From assembly GCA_902775735.1 (NCBI GenBank), contig CACYNH010000014.1:1-57506 (forward strand): a stretch of 57,506 bases of DNA. The letters are read 5' to 3'. Every line of letters begins with the position of its first letter. Within the stretch, counting starts at the first letter, position 1. Shown here piece after piece: positions 1 through 10,888 of this stretch. The notes below the pieces were generated by a model. That model searched no databases. It was not told the DNA's origin and saw only the letters and a list, made by a program, of their open reading frames with translations. The stretch is from an uncultured Erysipelotrichaceae bacterium. GTDB taxonomy: Bacteria > Bacillota_I > Bacilli_A > Erysipelotrichales > Erysipelotrichaceae. A program made the translations under genes and the position numbers.

Positions 1-92
1 ACCACTGACACCCTTACCATCAGCTGTACCTTTCCCACTGCCGGGCAGGTTCGGGACTTTCACCCGTTAGATCGTGCGCTCACCGCGCACAC
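1..92 (-). mobile_element. Group II intron, 5' end (partial, body lies left of the window)
   Basis: Read on the minus strand from position 92, the sequence opens with GTGTGCGC, which fits the GUGYG start of group II introns. It continues with GGGTGAAAGTCCCG and, further in, AAGGGTGTCAGTGGT. I recognise both as conserved domain I elements of Firmicutes group II introns. Only about 92 bases are present, so the catalytic domains V-VI and any reverse transcriptase/maturase gene would lie beyond position 1. The first base could be 90 or 92 because both readings match GUGYG. The exon immediately before it ends in a hairpin with a short T-rich tail, the usual landing site of class C introns; the class is inference. 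Confidence 0.72.
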
Positions 93-93
93 C

Positions 94-130
94 AATTCAA
101 ACCCGCCCAAGTTTTAAAACTATGGACGGG
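94..130 (-). terminator. Intrinsic terminator just upstream of the intron
   Basis: On the minus strand CCCGTCC pairs with GGGCGGG (one G-U pair) around the self-complementary AGTTTTAAAACT, followed by TTTGAATT. The intron begins directly after this tail. It would end transcription of the short gene at 144-314. Confidence 0.55.
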
Positions 131-143
131 GTCTTCTTGCCGG

Positions 144-314
144 TCAAATAAAAATCCGGTAAAGCGGATAGGCGGCGCCATGCCCGGTTTTGAGCACATA
201 AAAATATGAGCTGACGGACTCAGGATCGACAAAGCCCAAAAGGGCATCGCCGATGCCGAACAGGATCGCCCCGATGATTCCGCAGAGCCAGTATTTTCTG
301 TATTGTGAAGCCAT
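144..314 (-). pseudogene. Short membrane-protein gene, probably truncated (resembles the DUF6796 N-terminus)
   Basis: A 56-codon frame runs from ATG at 314 to TGA at 144, with AAGGGG about ten bases upstream as ribosome site and its own promoter (366-394). The protein has one hydrophobic segment holding LFGIGDALLGFVDP and then KTGHGAAYPLYRI. These strings recall the first quarter of a multi-pass membrane family of about 200-230 residues that I know as DUF6796. The frame then stops, and the intrinsic terminator and intron follow at once. I read it as a C-terminally truncated copy, perhaps cut by a rearrangement linked to the intron. It could also be a genuine small one-pass protein. Confidence 0.5.
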
Positions 315-340
315 TATGATGCCTTTTCCCCTTCATGCAT

Positions 341-356
341 GTTAGTTTCCGCTAAC
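341..356. promoter_or_regulatory. Operator-like inverted repeat GTTAG-N6-CTAAC
   Basis: Perfect 5-bp arms (GTTAG, CTAAC) flank TTTCCG. It lies just downstream of the -10 box of the minus-strand promoter at 366-394 and upstream of the start at 314, where a repressor dimer of the TetR or MarR type would block transcription. No such regulator is in the window. Confidence 0.4.
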
Positions 357-365
357 GTCAACTGC

Positions 366-394
366 AGTATAATCCACGATTGCCTTTGAAACAA
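366..394 (-). promoter_or_regulatory. Sigma-A promoter for the truncated gene at 144-314
   Basis: On the minus strand TTGTTT (389-394) and TATACT (366-371) are separated by exactly 17 bases. Confidence 0.5.
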
Positions 395-437
395 GAGAAA
401 GAAATAAGCCTGTGCCAGAAGCACAGACCGGTGTGTG

Positions 438-1139
438 TCAGCTGATCAGCGGTACCACGAAATTTGCCCACAGCCATGATAACGGCATGACCAGAACCAT
501 GGCCGGGATCATATCCGCGGTCGGAAAGGCTTTTAACTGCATGATCCTGAAGCCCGTCGCCAGCATCAGGAAACCGCCGCAGGCCTTGAAGTCATTGATC
601 ATCGCCGGCGTTGTTAACGGGAAGATAACGCCCGCCAGGATATACAGCAGGATCATGATCACAAACTGGGGGATCCCGACCAGGGAAACCGATTTGCCAA
701 GCGAGCAGGCAAAGATCATGGCTGTAAAGAAATCGAGGAAGCTTTTGGCGATCAGGATTGAATGGTCGCCGCTCATGCCTGATACAAGCGATCCGTAGAT
801 ACCGGTTCCCGATGCGCAGAAAAGAACGATGACGGTGATCAGGTCCTGCGCCTTTTCCTCATCCGCCCCGATCATCTTCATCATCATGCCGGCGCCTTTG
901 TTAATCGCGTCGCCCAGATGGACAAGCATTCCCAGCAGCAGTCCGAGAATCAGGGCAAGAATGACCGCGGGCATGTTTTCCATCAGGACAATTGATGAAA
1001 TGCCCATTCCCATGGAAGCCGCCCCGAACAGCATGGTTAAATTCGTGCGGTAGTTCTGCGGCAGCCGCTCCTGCAATGCGGCCCCGATGAGACCGCCGAT
1101 GATGACTGAAAGCACATTTGTGATAATTCCGATGGGCAT
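438..1139 (-). CDS. DUF554 family membrane protein (YdfK-like)
   Basis: This 233-residue protein has the DUF554 start MPIGIITNVLSVIIGGLIG and about six to seven hydrophobic segments rich in Gly and Met, all consistent with a full-length polytopic inner-membrane protein. The family is widespread in Firmicutes and its transport substrate is not established. The start is set by GGAGG seven bases before ATG at 1139. It is transcribed alone, divergent from rsmF. A perfect 6-bp hairpin (CTGTGC/GCACAG, 410-426) with a T-rich tail follows the stop and may act as a weak terminator. Confidence 0.85.
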   Translation of the reverse strand: MPIGIITNVLSVIIGGLIGAALQERLPQNYRTNLTMLFGAASMGMGISSIVLMENMPAVILALILGLLLGMLVHLGDAINKGAGMMMKMIGADEEKAQDLITVIVLFCASGTGIYGSLVSGMSGDHSILIAKSFLDFFTAMIFACSLGKSVSLVGIPQFVIMILLYILAGVIFPLTTPAMINDFKACGGFLMLATGFRIMQLKAFPTADMIPAMVLVMPLSWLWANFVVPLIS

Positions 1140-1232
1140 AAAGGATCCTCCGTTTGGAATATCTTAACATTCAGCGCCTGTCCCGCATAAGAAAAAACAC
1201 AATTCCAATTTGAGATGAATTATCATTAATAT

Positions 1233-2567
1233 ATGGAACTGCCCGGAAAATATCTCAATGAAATGAGCGCTCTTCTTAAAGATGAGCTTGATGAATATCT
1301 TGACGCCATGGAAAAGGAACCCTTTTCCTGCATCCGCATCAACACTTCAAAAATCAGCGTGGAGGAATTCAGAAGAATCTCCCCGTTTGAATTGACCCCT
1401 GTCCCCTGGTGTGAAGAAGGATTCTATGTGAGTCCAGACGTCAGGCCGGGAACCCATCCGTATTATTACGCCGGTCTTTATTATATCCAGGAGCCAAGCG
1501 CCATGGCCCCGGCCGCTGTTCTTCCGGTTGAAAAAGGCGATCTGGTTCTCGACGCCTGCGCGGCTCCCGGCGGCAAGTCCACAGCCCTTGGCGCAAAACT
1601 GAAAGGAACCGGTCTGCTTGTGTCCAATGACATCAGCGCCACCAGACAGAACGCGACTCTTAAAAACATGGAACGCTTCGGCATCGCCAACAGCTACATC
1701 ATCGCCGAGGATCTCAAAAAGCTCAAAGACCGCTTTCCTGCCTTCTTTGACAAGATCCTTGTCGACGCTCCCTGTTCCGGTGAAGGCATGTTCCGCAAGC
1801 AGCCTTCCCTGATCACTTCCTGGATGGACAGGGACAGTTCCTTCTACGCCCCGCTGCAGAAGGAAATCCTGAAGAACGCCTGGACAATGTTAAAGCCCGG
1901 CGGGATGCTGGTATACTCCACCTGCACCTTCGCTGTGGAAGAGGATGAGGAAGTCATTGAAGATCTCATGAACAGTTTTACTGATGTGATCATTGAAGAC
2001 TCCCCTCTTGCGGTTCACTTTGAAAAAGGCGTCAAGGCAGGTTTTGAGAAGTGTATGAGATTATATCCTCATAAACTGGATGGCGAAGGCCACTTCGTCT
2101 GCCTGCTCAGAAAAGAAGGAAGCAGTGAAAGGACTCATGATTCCTTTGCGGGAAAGAAGATTAAAAACACCGGCTTTGAATCATTCATGAAGCTGATCAG
2201 GGATGATTCAGAGCAGAGATATGAAATGATCAAAGACAGGATCTGCCGCCTTCCGCAGAATACCATTGACTCCCATGGCGTCCGCACCGTCAGGAGCGGC
2301 CTGTATATGGGAAGTGTGAAGAATGACAGGTTTGAACCGTCCTCTGCCCTTGCCTTTGCATTAAAAGCGGAGCAGTTTGAAAATGTTCTGAATCTTGAGG
2401 CGGATGATATCCGCACAGAAAAGTACCTCAGAGGAGAAACGATCCGGGATGAAAACACAAAGGACGGCTGGGTGCTGGTCTGCGTGAACGGGTACCCGCT
2501 CGGCTTTGGAAAATGTTCTTCCCGTTCAATCAAAAACAAGCTTGAAAAAGGCTATCGGAAAATATAG
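1233..2567 (+). CDS. rsmF: 16S rRNA (cytosine-C5)-methyltransferase, RsmF/NOP2 type
   Basis: The 444-residue protein methylates a cytosine of rRNA using S-adenosylmethionine. The N-terminal part is the RsmB/NOP fold. The SAM-binding motif I DACAAPGGKST is near residues 107-117, the catalytic cysteine motif DAPCSGEGMF near 178-187 (Cys181) and the second conserved cysteine in YSTCTF near 228-233 (Cys231). The C-terminal 150 residues match the extra RNA-binding region of RsmF. The start at 1233 gives the usual LPxxFL-like N-terminus but has a poor ribosome site (an AT-rich stretch). The next gene starts eight bases after the stop, so the two are probably cotranscribed. Confidence 0.9.
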   Translation: MELPGKYLNEMSALLKDELDEYLDAMEKEPFSCIRINTSKISVEEFRRISPFELTPVPWCEEGFYVSPDVRPGTHPYYYAGLYYIQEPSAMAPAAVLPVEKGDLVLDACAAPGGKSTALGAKLKGTGLLVSNDISATRQNATLKNMERFGIANSYIIAEDLKKLKDRFPAFFDKILVDAPCSGEGMFRKQPSLITSWMDRDSSFYAPLQKEILKNAWTMLKPGGMLVYSTCTFAVEEDEEVIEDLMNSFTDVIIEDSPLAVHFEKGVKAGFEKCMRLYPHKLDGEGHFVCLLRKEGSSERTHDSFAGKKIKNTGFESFMKLIRDDSEQRYEMIKDRICRLPQNTIDSHGVRTVRSGLYMGSVKNDRFEPSSALAFALKAEQFENVLNLEADDIRTEKYLRGETIRDENTKDGWVLVCVNGYPLGFGKCSSRSIKNKLEKGYRKI

Positions 2568-2575
2568 GAGGACCT

Positions 2576-3403
2576 ATGAAGAATCTTGACGAGAAAACAA
2601 AGAAACTGGCAGTGATCGCAGGCCTGGCGCTGCTGTGCCTGCTGTCCGTGACATTTCTTCTGAAGCTGTTTACCGCTTCCGGTATGACTTCCGGCACCAT
2701 CGCCTATCTTGACGGCAAAAAATCGACTGTTCTTTCGCTGACCGCGGCAGCCACGACTTCCTCGGCCGCGATCACAATGATTCCGGGCGATATCGGCACC
2801 CCGATCGCCGACAAGCTGGCGGACCTTTCCGGGTATATGCTGGTGGTGCTTTGCGCGATCTATCTTGAGAAATATATTATGGCAGTCATCGGCAAGGTTT
2901 CCTTCGGTCTTCTGATTCCTGCCGCCATTGTCATATGGGGTTTCAGCTATTACACAGGAAAATACCCTAACCTCAGGGAAATCTCGAAAAAAATCCTCAC
3001 TTTATGCCTGGTCCTGAGCATTTCGGTACCAATCAGTGTCCTGGTTTCCAGGACGATTGAGGATACTTATGAAAACTCAATCCAGGAAACCATCGACAAC
3101 GCCGAAAGCAGTGCCCAGGAAATCCAGGAAAACGCCGGCAGCCAGAATATATGGGACCGTTTCATCTCCACCATCGAAGGCGGCGTCAGCACGGTCACCC
3201 AGCGCTTTGAAGGCATCCTGAACGGCTTTATCGAAGCCACCGCGGTTCTGATCGTGACCGCCTGCATCATTCCGGTCCTGGTGCTGATCTTCATGTACTG
3301 GATGATCAAACTGATTCTCGGAATCAATTCGCCGATGCCGCGTTCACTGAAACAGGCGCTGGAAAGAATGAGCAGACAGATGCCGGAGCAGAATCAGAGT
3401 TAA
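2576..3403 (+). CDS. Uncharacterised multi-pass membrane protein
   Basis: I do not recognise this 275-residue family. It has an N-terminal hydrophobic helix (about residues 11-31), an extracytoplasmic stretch rich in Ser, Thr and Ala (about 50-75), three helices between about 75 and 165, a polar segment of about 60 residues with short coiled-coil-like heptads (about 155-210) and a last helix (about 220-245). The tail is basic and ends in the cytoplasm by the positive-inside rule. TAGGAGG lies just before the ATG, and the gene follows rsmF by eight bases. A strong terminator closes the pair. Function unknown. Confidence 0.75.
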   Translation: MKNLDEKTKKLAVIAGLALLCLLSVTFLLKLFTASGMTSGTIAYLDGKKSTVLSLTAAATTSSAAITMIPGDIGTPIADKLADLSGYMLVVLCAIYLEKYIMAVIGKVSFGLLIPAAIVIWGFSYYTGKYPNLREISKKILTLCLVLSISVPISVLVSRTIEDTYENSIQETIDNAESSAQEIQENAGSQNIWDRFISTIEGGVSTVTQRFEGILNGFIEATAVLIVTACIIPVLVLIFMYWMIKLILGINSPMPRSLKQALERMSRQMPEQNQS

Positions 3404-3415
3404 CATAATCTGAAG

Positions 3416-3453
3416 CAGACCGGAAGCGGATGAATCGCCTCCGGCCTGTTTTT
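3416..3453 (+). terminator. Intrinsic terminator of the rsmF unit
   Basis: CAGACCGGAAGCG and CGCCTCCGGCCTG pair with small bulges and are followed by five Ts. Confidence 0.8.
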
Positions 3454-3484
3454 ATGGAATACTGAAGGTGATGAGGTGAAGAAA

Positions 3485-4078
3485 ATGGATGTCCTTGAAA
3501 CAATTAAAACAAGAAGAAGCACAAGGCGTTTTGCAGAGAAGCCTTTAAAGCAGGAGGATCTTGAAAAGATCATTGAAGCAGGCCGCTATGCCCCTTCCGG
3601 AGGAAACTCGCAGTCCACCCGTTTTTTCGTGATCACAGACAGGAAGGTTCTCGATGCACTTGCGGAAACGGTGCAGGACGCTTTTGCGGCAATGGAAATC
3701 ACGGAAGGCATGTACCGCTCGATGGTTTCTTCCATCATGCAGTCAAAGAAAGGAAACTACCGTTTTCACTACGACTGCCCCGCCCTGATTGTGCTGGCCA
3801 ACAAAAAGGATTACGGCAACAACATCGCCGACTGTGCCTGCGCTCTTGAAAACATGATGATCGCCGCCAACTCTCTGGATCTTGGCTCCTGCTGGGTCAA
3901 CCAGCTGAAGTGGCTCAATGAAAATGAAAAGATCCTCTCCCTCTTCACTTCTTTCGGACTGCAAGAGGACGAGAGAATTTATGGGGCTTTGGCACTCGGT
4001 TATGCGCGGAGTGAAGACGGCCTTCCGGAAAGAAAGCCGCTGGAAAGAAAAGGCAACCCGGTTCACCGGATTGCCTGA
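3485..4078 (+). CDS. Nitroreductase family protein (FMN-dependent oxidoreductase)
   Basis: The roughly 197-residue protein opens with TIKTRRSTRRF, the conserved FMN-phosphate-binding start of the nitroreductase fold. It continues with YAPSGGNSQ and the later ALENMMIAANSLDLGSCW and LALGY motifs, all standard for the family. It would be a cytosolic flavoenzyme reducing nitro-aromatics, quinones or similar with NAD(P)H; the natural substrate cannot be told. ATG at 3485 is chosen because GAGGTGA lies five bases upstream; GTG at 3476 is a possible alternative that adds three residues. It is a single gene between two terminators. Confidence 0.88.
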   Translation: MDVLETIKTRRSTRRFAEKPLKQEDLEKIIEAGRYAPSGGNSQSTRFFVITDRKVLDALAETVQDAFAAMEITEGMYRSMVSSIMQSKKGNYRFHYDCPALIVLANKKDYGNNIADCACALENMMIAANSLDLGSCWVNQLKWLNENEKILSLFTSFGLQEDERIYGALALGYARSEDGLPERKPLERKGNPVHRIA

Positions 4079-4100
4079 TATTGTGAGTTTTGCCGAAACT

Positions 4101-4125
4101 GCAGGCTGAAGGGCCTGCTTTTTTA
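4101..4125 (+). terminator. Intrinsic terminator of the nitroreductase gene
   Basis: GCAGGC and GCCTGC enclose a short loop and are followed by six Ts; it ends at the stop of the convergent acetyltransferase gene. Confidence 0.75.
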
Positions 4126-4752
4126 ATCTTCTGCATATTCCTGAAGGTTCTGCCAGTCGATGGCCTCCCCTTTGCGGAAATATTCATGGTCATATTCGCC
4201 GATTTCGCGGATGACTCTGCACGGAACCCCGAAGGCGAGCACATTGTCGGGGATGTCATGGGTCACAACCGAACCGGCTCCGATGACGGTGTTTTTGCCG
4301 ATGGTGACGCCCGGTAAGATAACGGAATTGGCGCCGATCCAGGTATCATCGCCGATCTTCACGTCTCTTGCGTACTGCAGGCCTTTGGAACGCAGGCCTC
4401 TGTCGAGGGGATGGTTGGCGGTGGCGATAGTGACATGAGGCGCGAAGAGCACCCGGTTGCCGACATAGATGTGGGCGTCATCGACCAGGGTCAGGCCGAA
4501 ATTGGCGTAGACACCGTCGCCAAGATGCAGGTGGGCGCCGCCCCAGTTGGCGTAAAACGGCGGTTCAATCCAGCAGTTTTCGCCGCACTCGGCGAAGACT
4601 TCCTTCATAAAAGCCTGTCTTTTGTCTGTTTCGGATGGTCTGGTGTGATTGAAATCATAAAGCCTGTCCATGTTGGGAAGCTGCTCATTCATGATTTCTT
4701 CATCGGCCGGATCATAGATGAGGCCGGCTTCCATGCGTTCATAATGACTCAT
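4123..4752 (-). CDS. Sugar O-acetyltransferase (maltose/galactoside acetyltransferase type)
   Basis: The 209-residue protein has the N-terminal Mac domain (YDPADEEI, then a helical NxTRPSETDKR segment) followed by a left-handed beta-helix of hexapeptide repeats (IGDDTWIGANSVILPG, then IGKNTVIGAGSVV). The catalytic histidine is in TANHPLD. The length is close to the family norm of 185-210. It moves an acetyl group from acetyl-CoA to the 6-position of sugars, thought to detoxify non-metabolised sugars in the cytosol. It lies downstream of a GH1 gene on the same strand, but a terminator lies between them. Confidence 0.9.
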   Translation of the reverse strand: MSHYERMEAGLIYDPADEEIMNEQLPNMDRLYDFNHTRPSETDKRQAFMKEVFAECGENCWIEPPFYANWGGAHLHLGDGVYANFGLTLVDDAHIYVGNRVLFAPHVTIATANHPLDRGLRSKGLQYARDVKIGDDTWIGANSVILPGVTIGKNTVIGAGSVVTHDIPDNVLAFGVPCRVIREIGEYDHEYFRKGEAIDWQNLQEYAED

Positions 4753-4785
4753 AATTCTGTTTTCCTTTATATGAAATCATCATAC

Positions 4786-4811
4786 CAAAAAGGCGGCCGT
4801 GTGACCGCCTT
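4786..4811 (-). terminator. Intrinsic terminator of the GH1 gene at 4828-6267
   Basis: On the minus strand AGGCGG pairs with CCGCCT across an eight-base loop and is followed by five Ts. Confidence 0.8.
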
Positions 4812-4827
4812 ATATGTGTGAATTGAA

Positions 4828-6270
<1,443 letters not shown>

Positions 6271-6294
6271 TTATTTTCTCCTGTTCTTTAATTT

Positions 6295-6323
6295 ATTATA
6301 TAAGTTTCCGGTGATGATTTGAA
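6295..6323 (-). promoter_or_regulatory. Promoter for the GH1 gene at 4828-6267
   Basis: On the minus strand TTCAAA (6318-6323) and a consensus TATAAT (6295-6300) are 17 bases apart, 28 bases before the start codon. Confidence 0.6.
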
Positions 6324-6379
6324 TACACTGCGGCCTCAATTGCGTGCGTGTTCTGACCGGCACTTAATGGGTCTGCTGA

Positions 6380-7882
<1,503 letters not shown>

Positions 7883-7901
7883 GTCCTGACTGAAGCACAA
7901 T

Positions 7902-7976
7902 AAAAAATCCGGAACGCAGGGAGTCCCGTTTACGTTTACGTACAATACGGAACCTGGACCTGTGTCCGGATTTTTT
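7902..7976. terminator. Bidirectional terminator with a long loop
   Basis: AAAAAATCCGGA and TCCGGATTTTTT pair across about 50 bases, between convergent GH1 and lipoprotein genes. The loop holds a tandem GTTTACGTTTACGTAC-like sequence. Confidence 0.7.
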
Positions 7977-7986
7977 CATTTTCTGA

Positions 7987-8385
7987 TCAATGATTGATTA
8001 TGACGGTGCCGTCTGTATTGCCAATTGCTGTCATCTGCAGGATATAGTCGCCGGAAGGAATTTCGATTTCCTGTTTTTCGTTTCCTGTCACGGTAACGGT
8101 CTTTGCGATTGCGATGACCTCGTAGTTATCGGGTTCATCGGCTGACGCCCAGTTGACGACTTCGGCAAACTCAATCTGCAGGCTGCCCTTTTTGAGTTCA
8201 GGTTCGATTGTGATATTTCCCTTTGTGGAAAATTCCTGGCTTTCGCCATAGGCCTGATCATCGACGTTGTGCACTTTCACTGTCATTTTGCTGAAACCGC
8301 CGGTGATTTCGTATTTGACTGCGCCGCATCCGGTGAGCACCAGAACAAGCAGCACTGTCAGGATCATTCTTAACTTTTTCATCAT
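7987..8385 (-). CDS. Small hypothetical lipoprotein
   Basis: The 132-residue protein starts with MMKKLRMILTVLLVLVLTGC, a lipoprotein signal peptide with an LTGC lipobox (Cys at about residue 20), so it should be anchored on the outer face of the membrane. The rest is mostly beta-strand-like with no cysteine and no motif I recognise. The nearest purine-rich stretch (GGAG) is about 15 bases before the start, farther than usual. It is a single gene, divergent from plsY. Confidence 0.72.
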   Translation of the reverse strand: MMKKLRMILTVLLVLVLTGCGAVKYEITGGFSKMTVKVHNVDDQAYGESQEFSTKGNITIEPELKKGSLQIEFAEVVNWASADEPDNYEVIAIAKTVTVTGNEKQEIEIPSGDYILQMTAIGNTDGTVIINH

Positions 8386-8541
8386 TGTTTATTCACACTT
8401 CTCCTTTTCCCCAATTATAACTGTTTCGTTCCCTTCTGCCGAGACATTTGATGAATCTGTGCACAAAGACGGGCCGGATGTCCTTTTACGGCGGTGGTTA
8501 TGGGGAAATATGTTAGAATGAAAGCCGGAGGTATGTGAGTT

Positions 8542-9162
8542 ATGAAACTTGTACTTGCGGCTGTGATCAGCTATCTCTTCGGGTCGGTTCCCTGGGCCCT
8601 GGTAATCGGCAAGGTCTTTTATCACAAGGACATCCGCACGGAAGGCTCGGGAAATCCCGGCGCCACCAACGCGGCGCGTGTGCTTGGCCTGCCTGCCGGC
8701 ATTGCCGTGACGGTCCTGGACGCTTTGAAAGGCCTGATCTCCATGTTCATTGCCCATAAGATCGCTCCGGGCACGGAAATCTACGCGGGTCTTGCCTGCT
8801 GCATCGGCCACTGCTTCCCGCTGTTCGCCGGCTTCAAGGGCGGCAAGGCGGTTGCCACATCGTTCGGCTTCTTCCTTGGAGTGGCGGCTTTACTGACGGG
8901 TGAGTGGATCTGGAACTTTGCGCTGCCGGTCTTCTGTTTCTTCTGCATCCTCTTTGCGACCAAGATGGTATCGGTCGCCTCCATGTGTTCCATGCTGATT
9001 GAAACTGCGACATCCTTCATTCTGGCTTCCATGGGAAGAATTGATATGAGCATTCCCATTGCCATGCTGGTTCTCTGGATCTTTGTCACATACAGGCACA
9101 GAGCGAACATTCAGAGGATCATGAACGGTACCGAAAACAAAATCGGAAGGAAAAAAGCATGA
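8542..9162 (+). CDS. plsY: Glycerol-3-phosphate acyltransferase PlsY
   Basis: The 206-residue integral membrane enzyme transfers an acyl group from acyl-phosphate to glycerol-3-phosphate, the first step of phospholipid synthesis in most Gram-positives. The PlsY motifs are SYLFGSVPWA near the N-terminus, then EGSGNPGATNAARVLG, and GHCFPLFAGFKGGKAVATS in the middle. The length matches the family. GGAGG lies ten bases before ATG. The downstream esterase gene overlaps it by four bases (ATGA), indicating translational coupling. Confidence 0.95.
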   Translation: MKLVLAAVISYLFGSVPWALVIGKVFYHKDIRTEGSGNPGATNAARVLGLPAGIAVTVLDALKGLISMFIAHKIAPGTEIYAGLACCIGHCFPLFAGFKGGKAVATSFGFFLGVAALLTGEWIWNFALPVFCFFCILFATKMVSVASMCSMLIETATSFILASMGRIDMSIPIAMLVLWIFVTYRHRANIQRIMNGTENKIGRKKA

Positions 9163-9926
9163 GCAGAATCGAAGAATTTACCCTCAGTATCACACCGTTG
9201 TCCCAGTCTCCCAGGAAAATCTGGGTTTACCTGCCTGAAAGCTATGATCATACGAAGAAGAAGTATGATGTTCTCTATATGTTCGACGGCCATAATCTCT
9301 TTGACGACAATGTGGCAACCTATGGAAAATCATGGGGATTCAAAGAGTATCTTGATGAAAAGAAGCTGGACCTGATCGTTGTCGGCCAGGACTGCAACCA
9401 TACCGGCACTAAGAGAATGGACGAGTACTGCCCGATGGCGGCGGAACGTCTCTTCGACGATGATCCGATTCATTTTGAAGGCGACTTCACCGCAAAGTGG
9501 TTTGTTGAAGTATTGAAGAAAGAAACCGAAAAGCGCTACCGTGTTTACAAATCACGCAATCATGTCGGCATCGGCGGCTCCTCGATGGGCGGCCTGATGG
9601 CGGAATACGTCATCGCGCACTACAGTGATGTCTTCTCAAAGGCGGCCTGCATCTCCCCTGCCCACTATTACTGCTGGGAAGGACTCAATGAGCTGATCGC
9701 AAAGACGGATGTGAGTGAAAGCCGGATCTTCTTAAGCTTCGGCGCCAATGAAATCAAAGGCAGAAGCGAGCTGGCGATGTCTTCTCTTCTTGAAATCAGC
9801 CACGCCTTTGAAGCCAAGGGCTCCCACTGCTATCCGTACATCCAGATTGACGGCAATCATTCCGAAGCCAGCTGGGAAAAACTGATCCCGCTGTTCTTAG
9901 AGTGGATGTATCCGGATTTATACTGA
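9159..9926 (+). CDS. Alpha/beta hydrolase, esterase D / putative esterase family
   Basis: The 255-residue protein belongs to the putative-esterase (PF00756) group. It begins with strand KIWVYLPESYD, continues with YMFDGHNLFDD and the nucleophile elbow GGSSMGG (Ser142), and ends with DGNHSEASW, which should supply the catalytic histidine. There is no signal peptide, so it is probably cytosolic. Its start overlaps the plsY stop (ATGA), so the two are one operon; why an esterase is coupled to phospholipid synthesis is unclear. GGAAGG precedes the start. A bidirectional terminator follows. Confidence 0.88.
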   Translation: MSRIEEFTLSITPLSQSPRKIWVYLPESYDHTKKKYDVLYMFDGHNLFDDNVATYGKSWGFKEYLDEKKLDLIVVGQDCNHTGTKRMDEYCPMAAERLFDDDPIHFEGDFTAKWFVEVLKKETEKRYRVYKSRNHVGIGGSSMGGLMAEYVIAHYSDVFSKAACISPAHYYCWEGLNELIAKTDVSESRIFLSFGANEIKGRSELAMSSLLEISHAFEAKGSHCYPYIQIDGNHSEASWEKLIPLFLEWMYPDLY

Positions 9927-9938
9927 TCCAAAGAATGC

Positions 9939-9974
9939 AAAACCGCAGGAATTAAATTGTTCCCGCGGTTTTCC
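9939..9974. terminator. Bidirectional terminator between the esterase and nudC
   Basis: AAAACCGC...GCGGTTTT with inner GGAA/TTCC pairing gives a stem with A and T flanks on both sides. Confidence 0.75.
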
Positions 9975-9980
9975 TTTTGA

Positions 9981-10802
9981 TCAGATCTTTCCTTCTTTGA
10001 AGACTTTCATCATTTCGTTGGTCAGACTCCAGTCATTGTCCTGTAAGACAATGTCTTCCCTCTTTACCCACTGTGCGGTTTTGAGCTCACTGGCGTCAAT
10101 CGTGATTTCTTCATTGCCGTCGACCTCACAGTAATAGCCGGCCAGAATATCGGCTGCCGGTCCCCAGGGCTGTGATTTGTAATAGCGGATGTTTCTGACG
10201 CTGAGTCCGGTTTCTTCCTGAACTTCACGGGCGACGGTTTCTTCAAACGTTTCGCCGATTTCAGTGAATCCTGCCACTAAGGCGCTGCCGCCATAGCCTC
10301 TTGCGTATTTTGTGATGAGAAGCCTGTCTTTGTTTATAACGCCGACGATCACGGCAGGATTGATTCTGGGGTAGATGACATTGCCGCAGTCAGGACATAC
10401 CATGGCTCTTTCGGTGCTGCTGTGAATGGTTTTCTTTCCGCATCTGCCGCAGTATCTGGAGTCTCTGTACCAGACCGCAAGATGGTAAGCGGTGAATAAG
10501 GCATAGGCGGTTTCTCTTGGCTCAGGGCTCATTCTTCTGATCTTACGGAAATCCTCATATTCAAAGCCGGGGATTTCTGTTTCTTCCATGCAAAGAAACA
10601 GGTGTTCTTCATCGATGGAGAAAAGATAGATGAGTTCCTCTTTGCAGGACTTCAGATCGGAGACCTCCGGAAACATGACGGTATTGCCTTCCTGCTTTAA
10701 AAGGAGCTTTTCATTAAAGAAGCAGAAAACAGAATCATTGTCATGAGGCTGTATGTCTCTGTATTGGTTGTGGAGAATGTGTGGGGCGATATCCTGAATC
10801 AT
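9981..10802 (-). CDS. nudC: NAD(+) diphosphatase / RNA deNADding Nudix hydrolase
   Basis: The 273-residue protein has a NudC-like N-terminal domain, a four-cysteine zinc ribbon (CGRCGKK and CPDCGN) and then the Nudix box GFTEIGETFEETVAREVQEE. The SQPW motif that marks NADH-specific Nudix enzymes follows shortly after. It hydrolyses NAD(H) to NMN(H) and AMP and can remove NAD caps from RNA. ATG at 10802 is chosen because AAGGTGA lies five bases upstream; a GTG 21 bases further upstream is less likely. It is a single gene facing away from the HD-domain gene's terminator. Confidence 0.9.
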   Translation of the reverse strand: MIQDIAPHILHNQYRDIQPHDNDSVFCFFNEKLLLKQEGNTVMFPEVSDLKSCKEELIYLFSIDEEHLFLCMEETEIPGFEYEDFRKIRRMSPEPRETAYALFTAYHLAVWYRDSRYCGRCGKKTIHSSTERAMVCPDCGNVIYPRINPAVIVGVINKDRLLITKYARGYGGSALVAGFTEIGETFEETVAREVQEETGLSVRNIRYYKSQPWGPAADILAGYYCEVDGNEEITIDASELKTAQWVKREDIVLQDNDWSLTNEMMKVFKEGKI

Positions 10803-10865
10803 AGGCGTCACCTTCTTCTGCACATATCATAACAGACAGGCAATTGTTTGGGAGGATGCATACTG

Positions 10866-10888
10866 AAAAGGCAGCCTGATCAGCTGCC
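10866..10888 (-). terminator. Terminator overlapping the end of the HD-domain gene
   Basis: On the minus strand GGCAGC (the last codons) pairs with GCTGCC, followed by four Ts. Confidence 0.55.

Noticed and set aside
7925..7940. Tandem GTTTACGTTTACGTAC in the loop of the terminator at 7902-7976
   Set aside because: Only two to three short units; no spacer-repeat pattern, so neither a CRISPR nor an iteron array.
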